A DNA stretch of 64,000 nucleotides from Desulfocapsa sp. (GCA_016765495.1 JAESPV010000081.1:1-64000), one strand, 5' to 3'. Numbered from the stretch's first letter, positions 34,619-44,107 are shown. Notes: a model not told the origin generated them from the letters alone. Numbers and translations: made by a program.

Positions 34619-35059
34619 ATGGAAGATTCATGGGCAGCAAAGATCTTACTCGTAGATGATGAAGAAGAGTTTATTGATCTTATGTCTCAGCGGCTTGAAA
34701 CCAGAGGGCTCAAGGTCGTCGCCGTGTCATGCGGTGAAGCAGCTGTGACTACTGTAGCAGATCAAAGTTTTGATGTCGCCGTTGTAGACTTGGCCATGCC
34801 AGGTATTGACGGCATTGAAACACTAAAGCAGATCAAAGAAGCACGACCGGATATTCAAGTAATTATGCTGACCGGGCAGGCAACTGTAAAAAGCGGTATC
34901 GAAGCCATGAAGCATGGTGCAACCGATTTCCTTGAAAAACCAGTGGATCTCAATGTGCTGATGGACAAAATATGGGTGGCAAAAAAAGAACGAATGCGTT
35001 CTCTGGAAAAAAAGTCCAATGATGAAATGAAAAACATCATGAAAAGTAAAAGCTGGTAA
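34619..35059 (+). CDS. Single-domain response regulator
   Basis: This 146-residue protein is a CheY-type receiver: acidic pocket DDEEE, phospho-Asp in VVDLAMPG (near residue 60), conserved Thr in MLTGQ and Lys in EKPVD. There is no DNA-binding output domain; a charged C-terminal tail of 25 residues follows. It has AGAGAGGAG upstream. Likely partners are the histidine kinase at 39232 or the 33351 protein. Its last codons and stop form part of a very long hairpin (35050-35099). Confidence 0.93.
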   Translation: MEDSWAAKILLVDDEEEFIDLMSQRLETRGLKVVAVSCGEAAVTTVADQSFDVAVVDLAMPGIDGIETLKQIKEARPDIQVIMLTGQATVKSGIEAMKHGATDFLEKPVDLNVLMDKIWVAKKERMRSLEKKSNDEMKNIMKSKSW

Positions 35060-35099
35060 AAATCTGTTTCTCACAAGAGAAACAGATTTTTACCAGCTT
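35050..35099 (+). terminator. Perfect 23-bp hairpin overlapping the end of the receiver gene
   Basis: The left arm 35050-35072 and right arm 35077-35099 are perfect complements around the loop ACAA. The left arm includes the last two codons and the stop. The distal arm contains a TTTTT run. It is a likely terminator or strong RNA-stabilising stem. Confidence 0.85.
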
Positions 35100-35116
35100 A
35101 AACTGTGTACGAGAGA

Positions 35117-35131
35117 TAAGGAACGGGAACG
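35117..35131. repeat. Isolated terminal block of the palindromic repeat family
   Basis: TAAGGAACGGGAACG matches the GGAACG-GGAAC end of other copies, but no partner end is found nearby. It is either a decayed remnant or chance. Confidence 0.3.
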
Positions 35132-35224
35132 CCATACCCCCCGAACAGGTTTCGTGCATCCATTGGCATCCGCAGAGTACAAGAGATTGATTGTAAGGAA
35201 GCATTGAAAAGGAGAAAAGAAATT

Positions 35225-35761
35225 ATGACCGACAAAACAGTACTTATAGGGGATATACTCATCCCTTTGGATCGCTATCCGCACCTGAATGAGAATCAGA
35301 CCCTGCAAGAGGCGATAGAGGCAGTTATTGCTTTCCGTACAGAGCAACAGGATCGCCTGCACTGCGCCGGTATTTTAGTAGTTAATGACAAGAATGAACT
35401 CGTTGGAAGACTCTCACTCATTGACATTCTACACGGATTGATACCACGTCTTGTTGATACCAGCAAGCTCCATAAGTTTGAGGGAAAAGAGGTAGAATAT
35501 CATGACCTTGCATTCCTTTATGAAGATAACACCTCCGCGGAATGCGAGAAAACTCAGAAGAACCCTATCAAACCGCTATTGACGGCGATTGATTTCTCAC
35601 TGCCAGCTGATACCCATATCCTACAAGCCCTGGTAATGATGACACATCGAAACGATTTTAACGTTCCTGTAACCGATAACGGAAACATTATCGGCGTTCT
35701 GTGTCTTGAGGAAATATTTAATGCGATGTGCGCCACCTACTGTGGTATCGAAATACAGTAA
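35225..35761 (+). CDS. CBS-domain protein
   Basis: This 178-residue cytoplasmic protein has two CBS motifs (about residues 35-75 and 130-175), separated by a longer insertion than usual. CBS pairs bind adenine nucleotides and regulate partners. The start ATG 35225 follows AAAAGGAG; a TTG seven codons earlier is less likely. It lies directly upstream of the DASS-type transporter (20 bases), so it may regulate that transporter in response to energy charge. This is inference. Confidence 0.85.
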   Translation: MTDKTVLIGDILIPLDRYPHLNENQTLQEAIEAVIAFRTEQQDRLHCAGILVVNDKNELVGRLSLIDILHGLIPRLVDTSKLHKFEGKEVEYHDLAFLYEDNTSAECEKTQKNPIKPLLTAIDFSLPADTHILQALVMMTHRNDFNVPVTDNGNIIGVLCLEEIFNAMCATYCGIEIQ

Positions 35762-35781
35762 TTTCAAAAGAGGATATGCTA

Positions 35782-37278
35782 ATGACTGATGCAGAGTCTC
35801 CAACGATGAGCCTTCCTGAGGCCAAAGAGCCTTTCAATATAAAACGGCTTCTATTTATGTTCCTGGGCATTGGGCTGTTTTGCTTTGTCTATTACTGTCC
35901 CCCATGGCCGGATGCCATTGATCCCATGGGTGAACATTTCGTCCTGAGCCAGCAGGCAAAGGGGGCGATTGGTGTTTTTCTACTGGCTGCCACCTGGTGG
36001 GTTTTTGAAGTTGTGCCCATTGGTGTTACAAGTTTAACCATTGGTGTGCTCCAGGCACTTTTCATGATCCGTGACCCAAAGGTTGCATTTAAAGACTTCA
36101 TGGATCCGTCCGTCCTTTTTATCTTTGGCTCTATTGTCATTGGTATGGTTTTCACCAAAACTGGTCTGACCAAGCGCATCGCCTATAAAATGCTCTCCAT
36201 TGTTGGCGAGAGAACAAGCATGATTTATCTGGGCTGCTTTGTTATGACTGCAGCACTAACCCATGTCATGGCACATACCGCAGTTGCCGCCACCATGTTT
36301 CCGCTGTTAATGGCTATTCACGCGCTCTATTCCGATGACGACGACCCCACCAGGTTTGGAAAAGGTCTTTTTATTGGTATGGCTTATGTGGCCGGTGCCG
36401 GCAGTATTGTCACCCTGCTTGGTGCAGCACGTGGTGCTGTAGCCCTTGGTTTTTACAAAGACATTATGAATATAGACATCAGCTTTTTTAAGCTGACCTG
36501 GTACATGTTCCCCATTGGTTGGATTATGACTTTTGTACTTTGGGGATTTTTCATGCTTTTTTTCAAACCTGAACGAGAACGAATCCCCGGTTTAAAAGAC
36601 AAAGCAAAACGGATGTATAGCGAACTTGGCAGCTGGAGCTCGAAGGAAATCATAACTGCATCCATTGTTATTATTACCATTCTGGTAATTGCCCTGAAAA
36701 ATTTCATCCCTGCCCTTGCCGGGTTGCACAAAACAGGCATTCTACTATGCTCCACCATCGGTTTTTTCCTCTTTAATATTCTTGATGTGGATGATCTGGA
36801 GGAAATTCCCTGGAACATTATCCTTCTTTTTGCCGGTGCCATGTCTATCGGTTTCTGTCTCTGGGAGACCGGAGCTGCAAAATGGATGGCTGTAAACTGG
36901 TTGGTACTTTTTCAAAGTGCACCTCCCATTGTTTTTATCCTTGGCATGGCTTTCTTTGTCATGATGATGACCAACTTCATTATGAACGTGGCGGCCATTG
37001 CTATCTCCCTGCCGGTTGCACTTGTCATTGCTCCGTATCTTGGAGTAGGTGGTGAGGTTATTCTTTTCTCCGCTCTCGTTGTTGCCGGTATGCCATTCCT
37101 GTTGCTCGTAGGTGCTGCGCCCAATGCGATTGCATACAATTCCAAGCAGTTTACTACAGCTGAGTTCTTCCTATGGGGGCTTCCTGCCAGTGCAATCCTC
37201 ATGCTGGTTACCTGGCTTGCAGTTGCAGTTATCTGGCCTATAATGGGGATGGAAATCTATGTTCCAAGAGTAATGTAA
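35782..37278 (+). CDS. SLC13/DASS-family anion transporter
   Basis: This 498-residue inner-membrane protein has 11-12 helices of the divalent anion:Na+ symporter fold. Signatures are the early WWVFEVVPIGVTSL segment, the Ser/Gly hairpin FGSIVIGMVF and the second-half TNFIMNVAAIAISLP with a later helix VAGMPFLLLVGAAPNAIAYNSK. The two SNT-like motifs are altered (AHTAVAATM and TNFIMNVAAI), so the substrate (dicarboxylate, sulfate, other) is unclear. I chose ATG 35782 because AAAGAGG lies eight bases upstream; other in-frame starts run into the CBS gene. A hairpin follows the stop. Confidence 0.88.
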   Translation: MTDAESPTMSLPEAKEPFNIKRLLFMFLGIGLFCFVYYCPPWPDAIDPMGEHFVLSQQAKGAIGVFLLAATWWVFEVVPIGVTSLTIGVLQALFMIRDPKVAFKDFMDPSVLFIFGSIVIGMVFTKTGLTKRIAYKMLSIVGERTSMIYLGCFVMTAALTHVMAHTAVAATMFPLLMAIHALYSDDDDPTRFGKGLFIGMAYVAGAGSIVTLLGAARGAVALGFYKDIMNIDISFFKLTWYMFPIGWIMTFVLWGFFMLFFKPERERIPGLKDKAKRMYSELGSWSSKEIITASIVIITILVIALKNFIPALAGLHKTGILLCSTIGFFLFNILDVDDLEEIPWNIILLFAGAMSIGFCLWETGAAKWMAVNWLVLFQSAPPIVFILGMAFFVMMMTNFIMNVAAIAISLPVALVIAPYLGVGGEVILFSALVVAGMPFLLLVGAAPNAIAYNSKQFTTAEFFLWGLPASAILMLVTWLAVAVIWPIMGMEIYVPRVM

Positions 37279-37285
37279 GAGAGAG

Positions 37286-37320
37286 TGACATGCCGGCTGC
37301 CTGTGTTGTCCGGCATGTCA
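37286..37320 (+). terminator. Terminator-like hairpin after the transporter gene
   Basis: TGACATGCCGG (37286-37296) and CCGGCATGTCA (37310-37320) form a perfect 11-bp stem, eight bases past the stop. It is followed by a short TTT run only. Confidence 0.7.
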
Positions 37321-37441
37321 TTTACCAGACAAAATTATTTTCAAACTCGAAAAAAAGGAAACGCGTTTAAGACGATCATCTTCCTCAAGGAGAAAAGCAT
37401 ATACGTGAATACTATAATCCAGTACTGTAGTTTCATATATG

Positions 37442-37456
37442 GTTCCATATTGGAAC
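37442..37456. promoter_or_regulatory. Candidate operator, inverted repeat
   Basis: GTTCCA-TAT-TGGAAC is a perfect 6-3-6 inverted repeat 44 bases before the sigma-54 activator start, next to an AT-rich promoter-like stretch. It may be the site of an autoregulator. No database match could be checked. Confidence 0.35.
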
Positions 37457-37500
37457 AGAGTTGAGCCTTTTCAGGGAAATTTCCCCCTCACGTGTAAAAA

Positions 37501-38868
37501 ATGAAGATTGATTCAACACTCCAAAACATACCTGTCTTGGGTGAGTTGCTAAATGGTATTCCTAGTGGCATTGCCATTCTGGATACAAATCTGTGCATTG
37601 TCACGATGAATCGGTTCCTTGAAGCCATGACCGGATATGTCACAGATGAGGCAAAGGGCGTCTATGCTGAGTTTATCCTGCGCTCAAATATTGGCAGCAA
37701 AAACCAGGTATGGAAGGAAGTGCTTGAAAGCGGGAAATCAGTTGCAATTGATGGCAACATTATCAATTGCCGCAGGAAAAAAATCCCCATCCTTTTCAAC
37801 CTTACCCGTCTTCATGACACCAAAGGGGAACCCATTGGTGTTCTCATTGTTTTAGAAGACAGTTCAGTTGCAAAAGGAGATGTTTCCAAACATCAGGACA
37901 ATTCCATAACCACTGGAATCCTTGGTCACAGCCCACAGATAGAAAAAGTCTTTAAGCTGATGTCTGTTCTTGCCCGCACCGACGCCTCGGTACTGATTAC
38001 AGGAAAAACGGGAACCGGAAAAGACATGATCGCCGAGGCACTGCACAAATCGTCACAGCGAGCAAGGCAGCCGTTTATCAAGGTTAACTGTGGTGCACTC
38101 CCCGAAGCACTGCTTGAGTCTGAACTCTTTGGACATGTCAAAGGGGCTTTTACCGGTGCTGTAAATGAAACCGTTGGTATGTTTCGCCTTGCTGATAAGG
38201 GAACGATTTTTCTCACGGAGATAGGCGACCTTTCCCTCCCCCTGCAGGTAAAACTTCTTTCCGTATTGGATGATCGTGAATTTTTTCCGGTTGGAGGAAG
38301 TAAAAAGGTAAAAGTTGATGTGCGCATCATTGCTGCAACCCATCGCTCACTCAGGCAGGAGGTGCAGGAGGGTAATTTCAGGGAAGATCTTTTTTACCGA
38401 CTTAATGTGCTACATCTGCATATCCCCTCTCTTTGGGAACGTGAAGGTGATATCCGTCTGCTACTTGATCATTTCCTGCGACAGTTCAGTGTGAATCTTG
38501 GCAAGAACATTACCGGTTTTACCAGGGAAGCAATTGAAATTTTAAGCAACTATTCTTTCCCTGGAAACGTTCGAGAACTACGCAACATTGCAGAATATTC
38601 GGCCAACATCTGCCAAAGCAACAGGGTTAAAGCAAAAGATCTCCCACAGTATTTATTGCGGCCAGCACCCTCAATCACAGCCTCTCCCTCACCTCCTGTT
38701 GCCCCCACCCCCGTGGAAAACATAAGCGGAGAATGGGCAGGAATCGAAAAAGAAATGATCCTGAATGCCTTGCGTACCAGCGGGGGAAACCGTACCAAAG
38801 CGGCAGAAATACTGGGATGGGGGAGAACAACCCTTTGGCGGAAACTCAAAAAACACGATATAGCCTGA
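37501..38868 (+). CDS. Sigma-54-dependent transcriptional activator with PAS domain
   Basis: This is a 455-residue regulator: a PAS sensor domain (about 15-120), AAA+ domain with Walker A GKTGTGKD (near 163), the sigma-54 contact loop GAFTGA and Walker B-like FLTEIGDL, then a Fis-type helix-turn-helix (GGNRTKAAEILGWGRTTLWRKL) at the C-terminus. It has no receiver domain, so activity should be set by the PAS ligand or partner rather than phosphorylation. It is flanked by transporter and kinase genes of the signalling block. No good -24/-12 promoter was found by eye near the neighbours. Confidence 0.93.
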   Translation: MKIDSTLQNIPVLGELLNGIPSGIAILDTNLCIVTMNRFLEAMTGYVTDEAKGVYAEFILRSNIGSKNQVWKEVLESGKSVAIDGNIINCRRKKIPILFNLTRLHDTKGEPIGVLIVLEDSSVAKGDVSKHQDNSITTGILGHSPQIEKVFKLMSVLARTDASVLITGKTGTGKDMIAEALHKSSQRARQPFIKVNCGALPEALLESELFGHVKGAFTGAVNETVGMFRLADKGTIFLTEIGDLSLPLQVKLLSVLDDREFFPVGGSKKVKVDVRIIAATHRSLRQEVQEGNFREDLFYRLNVLHLHIPSLWEREGDIRLLLDHFLRQFSVNLGKNITGFTREAIEILSNYSFPGNVRELRNIAEYSANICQSNRVKAKDLPQYLLRPAPSITASPSPPVAPTPVENISGEWAGIEKEMILNALRTSGGNRTKAAEILGWGRTTLWRKLKKHDIA

Positions 38869-38881
38869 GGAAACAATATCT

Positions 38882-39235
38882 ATGAAAATTATGATTAGTA
38901 CTCGTGGTGACTTCGTCTCTCCCCGTTTTGATTTAAGTTCTGAGGTCACCATAGCAACATGTTATGACCAACAACTCATGGAAGAACCACGGACACTTAT
39001 TTTATCCGAAATTTCTGCCGAAATACTTTGTGATCTGGCTTTGAAAGAAAATGTTGCGATTATTATCTGCGGGGGAATTCAAGAAGAGCATTATCAGTTT
39101 TTGACCTGGAAAAAAATAACGGTCATTGATGCTGTAGTCGGCCCCTATGCCGATGCTTTGCGGCTGGCAATGGAAAACCAGCTCCAATCAGGAACCATAT
39201 TGCCTGGAGTAAAATCAAGAGAGGTAGCGTCATGA
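38882..39235 (+). CDS. NifX/NifB-C-terminal-like (dinitrogenase Fe-Mo cofactor biosynthesis family) protein
   Basis: This 117-residue protein has the Rossmann-like fold of the NifX/NafY family. MKIMISTRGDFVSPRFD at the N-terminus is the family start, followed by VAIIICGGIQEEH. Many family members outside nif operons have no assigned role. It lies between the sigma-54 activator and histidine kinase (overlaps the kinase by four bases), so it is part of the same transcript; a small-molecule or metal-cofactor sensing role is possible but unproven. Confidence 0.82.
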   Translation: MKIMISTRGDFVSPRFDLSSEVTIATCYDQQLMEEPRTLILSEISAEILCDLALKENVAIIICGGIQEEHYQFLTWKKITVIDAVVGPYADALRLAMENQLQSGTILPGVKSREVAS

Positions 39236-41010
39236 GGACACAGCCCCATTGGTTGGAAAGACTTCTCCCTACCCCGTCAGAAGAGTACGGCGGTGGTGGC
39301 ATTACCCGTGGTTACAAGCGTTTTTCAAAAGGGCTGTCATTAATCCTCCTGACACTCGTTCTTGCACCATTAACACTCATTTCCGTCCTTTCACATTATC
39401 AATACAAACAGCTGCTGCAGGATGAGGAAATGGCTCAGCTGGTTCTGAACTTGGAGGAGGCCCAAAATACCATCGAGGCATTTGTTTCAGAACTACAGTC
39501 AGTCCTAAAGTTTGTCGCCCGCGATGATCGTTACGAAGAACTATTAAGTCCCAAAAAACTGGAAACACTTTTTATCCGTTTACAAGACGAATATCCGGGA
39601 TTTACAGATATTGAGGTCATCGATTCAAAAGGTACACAAAAGGCATATTACGGCCCCTACACACTCAAGGACCGCAGCTACACAGACCAGACCTGGTACA
39701 AGGAAGTCCTCCTTCATGGCACCCACATAAGTGATATATCTACAGGTTTTCGCAACAGTCCCCACTTTGTCATAGCTGTAAGTAGCAAGCATCCAAGGCA
39801 ACAGGGGCATTGGGTATTACGGCTAAGCTTTGAGGCGAAAATCCTCCAGGATTTAAACGACACAATCAGAACCAGCTATGCTGATGATATGTTCCTGGTT
39901 GACTCAGAACGTATCATACAGACCCAACCGAAAAAATTTGGTCAAATTGGTGAGAAATGTATCTTATACGACACAAAAGATCAGATTAAACGCCATATCG
40001 ATGGCCCCCTGAAAAAGCAGAATGATATCAGTAAAAGAGCCGGCGATATGCTCATTGTGCAAAAAACATTTAATGGACAAAAGATCAACCATGCAACTGT
40101 TGCTCTTTTAAATACCCCGTGGGAACTGGTTTTAATTAAAGAACAATACCTGCATGCGCCCCCGTGGAGACAGTTCAAGATAAAACTTACGGCAATATTT
40201 TTTTTCTGTGTCATTGTTGCTGTATTCCTCATTTTTGAAATCAGCACTGCAATCACCAATCACCTGCGTGAAGTTGATCAAAAAAGGCAACAGTTATATA
40301 TTGAAGCTGAACAAAGGGACAAGCTCGCCTCCATCGGCAGATTAGCTGCGGGGGTAGCTCATGAGATCAACAATCCTCTTTCGATTATAAATCAGAAAAC
40401 AGGCCTTGTTCAGGATTTCATGGAAATGATGGATGATTTTGAATATAAGGAAATGATGAGAGAAGCACACGAGTCAATCCAAAAAAGTGTGGATCGCTGC
40501 AAGACAATCACCCACCGTTTACTTGGTTTTGCCCGTGTGACAGATGCACAGACAGAAGAATTTGACATTAATACTACAATCAGGGAAGTTATTGATTTTC
40601 TGGCAAGAGAAGCCATGTACAACCAGATTCACATTGATTTTGAATTGGATCCGAATGTAAGTAAAATAATCAGTGACCGTGGCCCATTACAACAAATCTT
40701 TCTCAATATCACCAACAATGCCATTGATGCCATCGGGCAGCACGGCAACATTACCCTTAGCAGTAGACAGCTCGATCAGGACACTATTCAGGTGAACATC
40801 TCAGATGACGGCCCGGGGATACCTGAAGACGTGCTAGAGCGAATCTTTGAGCCGTTTTTCACCACAAAAGAGACTGGAAAAGGTACGGGACTTGGCCTCT
40901 CCATATCCTATGGTCTAATCAGAAAACTAGGTGGAGATATCAAAGTGAAAACTGAAGCCGGGGTAGGAACAACCTTTGAAATCACTTTGCCGGTTAAACA
41001 GAGTAAATAG
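39232..41010 (+). CDS. Sensor histidine kinase with extracytoplasmic Cache domain
   Basis: This is a 592-residue membrane kinase. The first helix is at about 35-55. An extracytoplasmic double-Cache sensor (about 60-310, with the YTDQTWYKE-type motif) is followed by the second helix near 318-338. The dimerisation and H box reads [11 protein letters not shown] (H377). The HATPase domain has the N box NNAIDAI and G boxes DDGPGIP and GTGLGLSI. It is complete and likely active. The ATG overlaps the preceding stop (ATGA). A single receiver follows 45 bp downstream as the presumed cognate partner; the ligand is unknown. Confidence 0.94.
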   Translation: MRTQPHWLERLLPTPSEEYGGGGITRGYKRFSKGLSLILLTLVLAPLTLISVLSHYQYKQLLQDEEMAQLVLNLEEAQNTIEAFVSELQSVLKFVARDDRYEELLSPKKLETLFIRLQDEYPGFTDIEVIDSKGTQKAYYGPYTLKDRSYTDQTWYKEVLLHGTHISDISTGFRNSPHFVIAVSSKHPRQQGHWVLRLSFEAKILQDLNDTIRTSYADDMFLVDSERIIQTQPKKFGQIGEKCILYDTKDQIKRHIDGPLKKQNDISKRAGDMLIVQKTFNGQKINHATVALLNTPWELVLIKEQYLHAPPWRQFKIKLTAIFFFCVIVAVFLIFEISTAITNHLREVDQKRQQLYIEAEQRDKLASIGRLAAGVAHEINNPLSIINQKTGLVQDFMEMMDDFEYKEMMREAHESIQKSVDRCKTITHRLLGFARVTDAQTEEFDINTTIREVIDFLAREAMYNQIHIDFELDPNVSKIISDRGPLQQIFLNITNNAIDAIGQHGNITLSSRQLDQDTIQVNISDDGPGIPEDVLERIFEPFFTTKETGKGTGLGLSISYGLIRKLGGDIKVKTEAGVGTTFEITLPVKQSK

Positions 41011-41054
41011 ATGTTTTTTCAAAATAGAACTAAATCAAATTTCCAGGTGAGCAT

Positions 41055-41462
41055 ATGATTAAATCGGAAGTATTAATAATCGATGACGAGATAGAGTTTG
41101 CATCAACCCTGTGTCAACGACTAAAACTTCGTGGAGTTGCAGCAGTCGATGTCCACAGTGGTACGGAAGGAATAGCAAGCCTGACAAAAATGAACCTTGG
41201 AATAGTTCTTCTTGATTTGAAAATGCCCGACATGAACGGACTTGATGTTCTAAAAAAGATAATAGAATATGATCCGAGCATTGAAGTCATTATGCTGACC
41301 GGTCATGGTTCTTCCGATTCTGGTGTGGAGGCCAAGGAAAAAGGTGCTTTTGATTATGTTATGAAACCACTCGACATTACAGAACTTATGGATATAATTG
41401 AATCAGCGGACAACAAACGCTGTAAGGAACAGGTCTCTTATGGATGCAAAAACGGAAAATAA
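41055..41462 (+). CDS. Single-domain response regulator
   Basis: This is a 135-residue receiver with IDDE acidic pocket, phospho-Asp in LLDLKMPDMNG, MLTGHGSS and MKPLDI Lys motif. There is no output domain. It is probably phosphorylated by the upstream Cache kinase. Its 3' end overlaps the start of the degenerate kinase-like gene by 23 bases, indicating translational coupling of regulator and kinase-like protein. Confidence 0.93.
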   Translation: MIKSEVLIIDDEIEFASTLCQRLKLRGVAAVDVHSGTEGIASLTKMNLGIVLLDLKMPDMNGLDVLKKIIEYDPSIEVIMLTGHGSSDSGVEAKEKGAFDYVMKPLDITELMDIIESADNKRCKEQVSYGCKNGK

Positions 41463-42120
41463 TCTCCGCCGGGAACATATCGATTCTTTTGGCAGATTGA
41501 TGGCAGGGTTGGCCCACGATATGAAAAATCACCTGAGCATTATACGGGAATCCAACGGCTTGATGGCTGACATTATTGCAATGGGTACCTTGGGTGAAGA
41601 TCCAACAATGGTGGAACGGTTGCAGAAGTCAATCGCAGCCATTGAGCGAAGAGTGGTGATTTCAGCTAACATGATGCATCACCTCAGTGGCCTGGCTCAC
41701 AGGTCTGACACTCCGTACTCTTCCTTCCTGATCAATGATCTAATTGAGGAAGAGCATATTTTTCTGGAACGTTTTTCCAGATTGCAGCAGATTGAGATTG
41801 AGTTGGAGCTTGGCGAAGGACTTCCAGCAGTGTACAGCGAACCATCACTCCTCCAGTATATCTTACACAGAGTGTATTCACAGTGCCTGGAACAGCTTGA
41901 CAGCGGTCAGCGCCTTGCAATAATAACAGAAACTGCAACTAAAGGTGTTATGATCACATTTCGTCTTTATGGAAACTCTCAAATCAATTTTGAACAGTTC
42001 TCCAGTGCCACTCTTCCGATAGCAATTCAAAAGCTGAAAGGCACACTGGAAATGGGTAAAAATTCTCCGGAATATTCGGATATTGTGTTTACAATACCCT
42101 CTTTATCCGACAAAGAGTAA
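41440..42120 (+). CDS. Degenerate histidine kinase-like protein
   Basis: This 226-residue soluble protein has the H-box helix of a histidine kinase, MAGLAHDMKNHLSII (H26). The C-terminal half keeps the outline of an ATPase domain, but the N box is reduced to LQYILHRVYSQCLEQL and the DxGxG and GxGxGL boxes are missing. It may act as a phosphotransfer protein, phosphatase or scaffold. I chose ATG 41440 overlapping the receiver gene; a longer frame would overlap more. It is followed by the DUF1538 pair. Confidence 0.8.
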   Translation: MDAKTENNLRREHIDSFGRLMAGLAHDMKNHLSIIRESNGLMADIIAMGTLGEDPTMVERLQKSIAAIERRVVISANMMHHLSGLAHRSDTPYSSFLINDLIEEEHIFLERFSRLQQIEIELELGEGLPAVYSEPSLLQYILHRVYSQCLEQLDSGQRLAIITETATKGVMITFRLYGNSQINFEQFSSATLPIAIQKLKGTLEMGKNSPEYSDIVFTIPSLSDKE

Positions 42121-42196
42121 TCGGCCACCAAAAAGAATACTTAAAAAATAGTGGTGCCGTAGAGCATCATGCTCTCTAAGGCAGATTCATGACGGG

Positions 42197-42952
42197 ATGC
42201 AAAACAACATGAAGAGTATGATCATTTTCATAATCCTGAAAAAACTAAAGAATGCTCTGACCGACCTGCTTCCCATTGTACTGGTCATCGCTTTTTTCCA
42301 GATTGTGGTCATACGACAGCCGTTACCGCAAATGGGAGACGTCCTTTTTGGTACCCTTCTCATAGTGGTGGGTCTTAGTCTATTTATTCAGGGCCTGGAA
42401 ATGGGCCTGTTTCCCATTGGTGAAGCCATGGCTCAGGCACTGGCTAAAAAAGGAAGCCTGTTCTGGCTTCTCTCTTTTGCTTTTGCCCTTGGCTTTTCAA
42501 CCACCGTTGCAGAGCCTGCCCTCATTGCTGTGGCTGCCAAAGCCGCCGACATTGCAGGTCAGGGAGGATTGATTGATCCAGGCGTGGAATCCCTCAAACA
42601 ATATGCATTTGGACTTCGTATGTCTGTTGCATTATCCGTAGGACTTGCCATTTTACTCGGTGTTATGCGAATCCTTCGTGGGTGGCCTATTCATTATTTG
42701 ATTATTGGCGGTTACGGGCTTGTTATGGCAATGACTACTATTGCACCAGAAGAAATTATTGGCATAGCCTACGATGCTGGTGGTGTCACCACATCCACGA
42801 TCACCGTGCCGCTTGTTGCAGCATTGGGAGTGGGGCTTGCCTCAACGATTCGAGGACGAAGCCCCTTAGTTGATGGTTTTGGTCTTATTGCTTTCGCTTC
42901 TCTTATGCCCATGATTTTTGTAATGGGCTACGGGCTTATTATTTTCAGGTAG
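42197..42952 (+). CDS. DUF1538 membrane protein (UmpA/UmpB-like), first half
   Basis: This 251-residue inner-membrane protein has about seven helices. The internal signatures [15 protein letters not shown] (about 93-107) and [20 protein letters not shown] (about 193-212) define DUF1538. The paired DUF1538 proteins have been reported as a two-component Na+/H+ antiporter (UmpAB) in a halophile. The start is uncertain between two nearby ATGs. It is followed 17 bases later by its paralogue. Confidence 0.88.
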   Translation: MQNNMKSMIIFIILKKLKNALTDLLPIVLVIAFFQIVVIRQPLPQMGDVLFGTLLIVVGLSLFIQGLEMGLFPIGEAMAQALAKKGSLFWLLSFAFALGFSTTVAEPALIAVAAKAADIAGQGGLIDPGVESLKQYAFGLRMSVALSVGLAILLGVMRILRGWPIHYLIIGGYGLVMAMTTIAPEEIIGIAYDAGGVTTSTITVPLVAALGVGLASTIRGRSPLVDGFGLIAFASLMPMIFVMGYGLIIFR

Positions 42953-42969
42953 AAAAACTCACTTATCGT

Positions 42970-43755
42970 ATGGAATTCATAAAAGACTTCACTACAATAC
43001 TCCTTACTACCTGTAGAGACGTACTGCCCATCGTCATTCTCATTACGGTGTTTCAGCTTCTTGTTCTGCGGCAGAAAATCCCTGACTTACCTCGTCTTAT
43101 CATAGGTGGTGTGTATGTTGTTCTTGGGCTTGCACTCTTTCTTGCCGGGCTGGAAAAAGCACTATTTCCCCTGGGAAAGATCATGGCGACCCAGCTGTCT
43201 GACCCTGCTTTTATTTATGGTACAGATGCAATTATCACCACTAGCGACTGGAAGGCTTACGGGTGGGTCTATTTATTTGCGGCCATGATCGGCTTTGCAA
43301 CCACCATTGCCGAACCGTCGCTCATTGCAGTGGCATACAAGGCAAATGAAGTATCGGCAGGAACTATCTCCACCTGGGGATTACGAATCACTGTGGCCAT
43401 TGGAGTTGCTTTTGGAATCAGCCTTGGAACATTTCGGATAGTAAGTGGTACCCCTCTGTATCTGTATATTCTTGCAGGATATTTAATTGTTATTGTCCAA
43501 ACTCTTCTTGCCCCTAAATCGATTATTGCACTTGCCTACGACTCGGGTGGTGTCACCACTTCAACTGTCACCGTGCCGCTGGTTGCAGCACTTGGTCTTG
43601 GGCTGGCCAGCACAGTGCCTGGACGGAATCCTGCTCTTGATGGGTTCGGGCTTATTGCTTTTGCCAGTCTTTTTCCAATCATTGCAGTAATGGGCTATGC
43701 TCAACTGATGGACTGGAAAACAAAACGCAGTAGAAAAAATAATGGAGTAACCTGA
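42970..43755 (+). CDS. DUF1538 membrane protein (UmpA/UmpB-like), second half
   Basis: This 261-residue paralogue of the preceding gene has the same helix pattern and signatures: GFATTIAEPSLIAVAYKA and [20 protein letters not shown], plus a long loop after the third helix. The two proteins probably form a heteromeric transporter. The stop overlaps the start of the P-II gene by one base, suggesting that the regulator is made in step with the transporter. Confidence 0.88.
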   Translation: MEFIKDFTTILLTTCRDVLPIVILITVFQLLVLRQKIPDLPRLIIGGVYVVLGLALFLAGLEKALFPLGKIMATQLSDPAFIYGTDAIITTSDWKAYGWVYLFAAMIGFATTIAEPSLIAVAYKANEVSAGTISTWGLRITVAIGVAFGISLGTFRIVSGTPLYLYILAGYLIVIVQTLLAPKSIIALAYDSGGVTTSTVTVPLVAALGLGLASTVPGRNPALDGFGLIAFASLFPIIAVMGYAQLMDWKTKRSRKNNGVT

Positions 43756-44102
43756 TGCGCTTTAAACTTATTTTATCTTCAGTAAAACCGGATATCACAG
43801 ATAAAATTGTGGATGCGGTAAAACTGGCTGGAGCCACCGGTGCAACAATTATCCCGGCAAGAGGAACTGGTATCCGTGAGGCAAAAAGTTTTTTTGGTCT
43901 TTCACTCGAAGCACAGAGTGATATTATCATGCTGCTTATTGAAGAACACCATGTTACCAAAATTCTTGATGTGATAAAAGAAACAGGTGAATTTCATAAG
44001 CCCGGAACTGGAATTGCGTTTGTACTTCCAGTGGAACATGTGATAGGTTTGGAAAGCCAAATGGAACGATTTAAAGAAGATGTTCGGGAAAGTTACTTTT
44101 AA
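43755..44102 (+). CDS. P-II (GlnB-like) regulatory protein
   Basis: This 115-residue protein has the P-II fold. The T-loop region (about 36-55, ARGTGIREAKSFFGL) lacks the uridylylated Tyr of classic GlnB, so it belongs to the divergent P-II-like group. The B-loop is near residue 85 (KPGTGIAFVLPVE). P-II proteins bind ATP/ADP and control membrane transporters. It is directly coupled to the DUF1538 pair, which is therefore the probable target. Confidence 0.88.
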   Translation: MRFKLILSSVKPDITDKIVDAVKLAGATGATIIPARGTGIREAKSFFGLSLEAQSDIIMLLIEEHHVTKILDVIKETGEFHKPGTGIAFVLPVEHVIGLESQMERFKEDVRESYF

Positions 44103-44107
44103 CTGAG

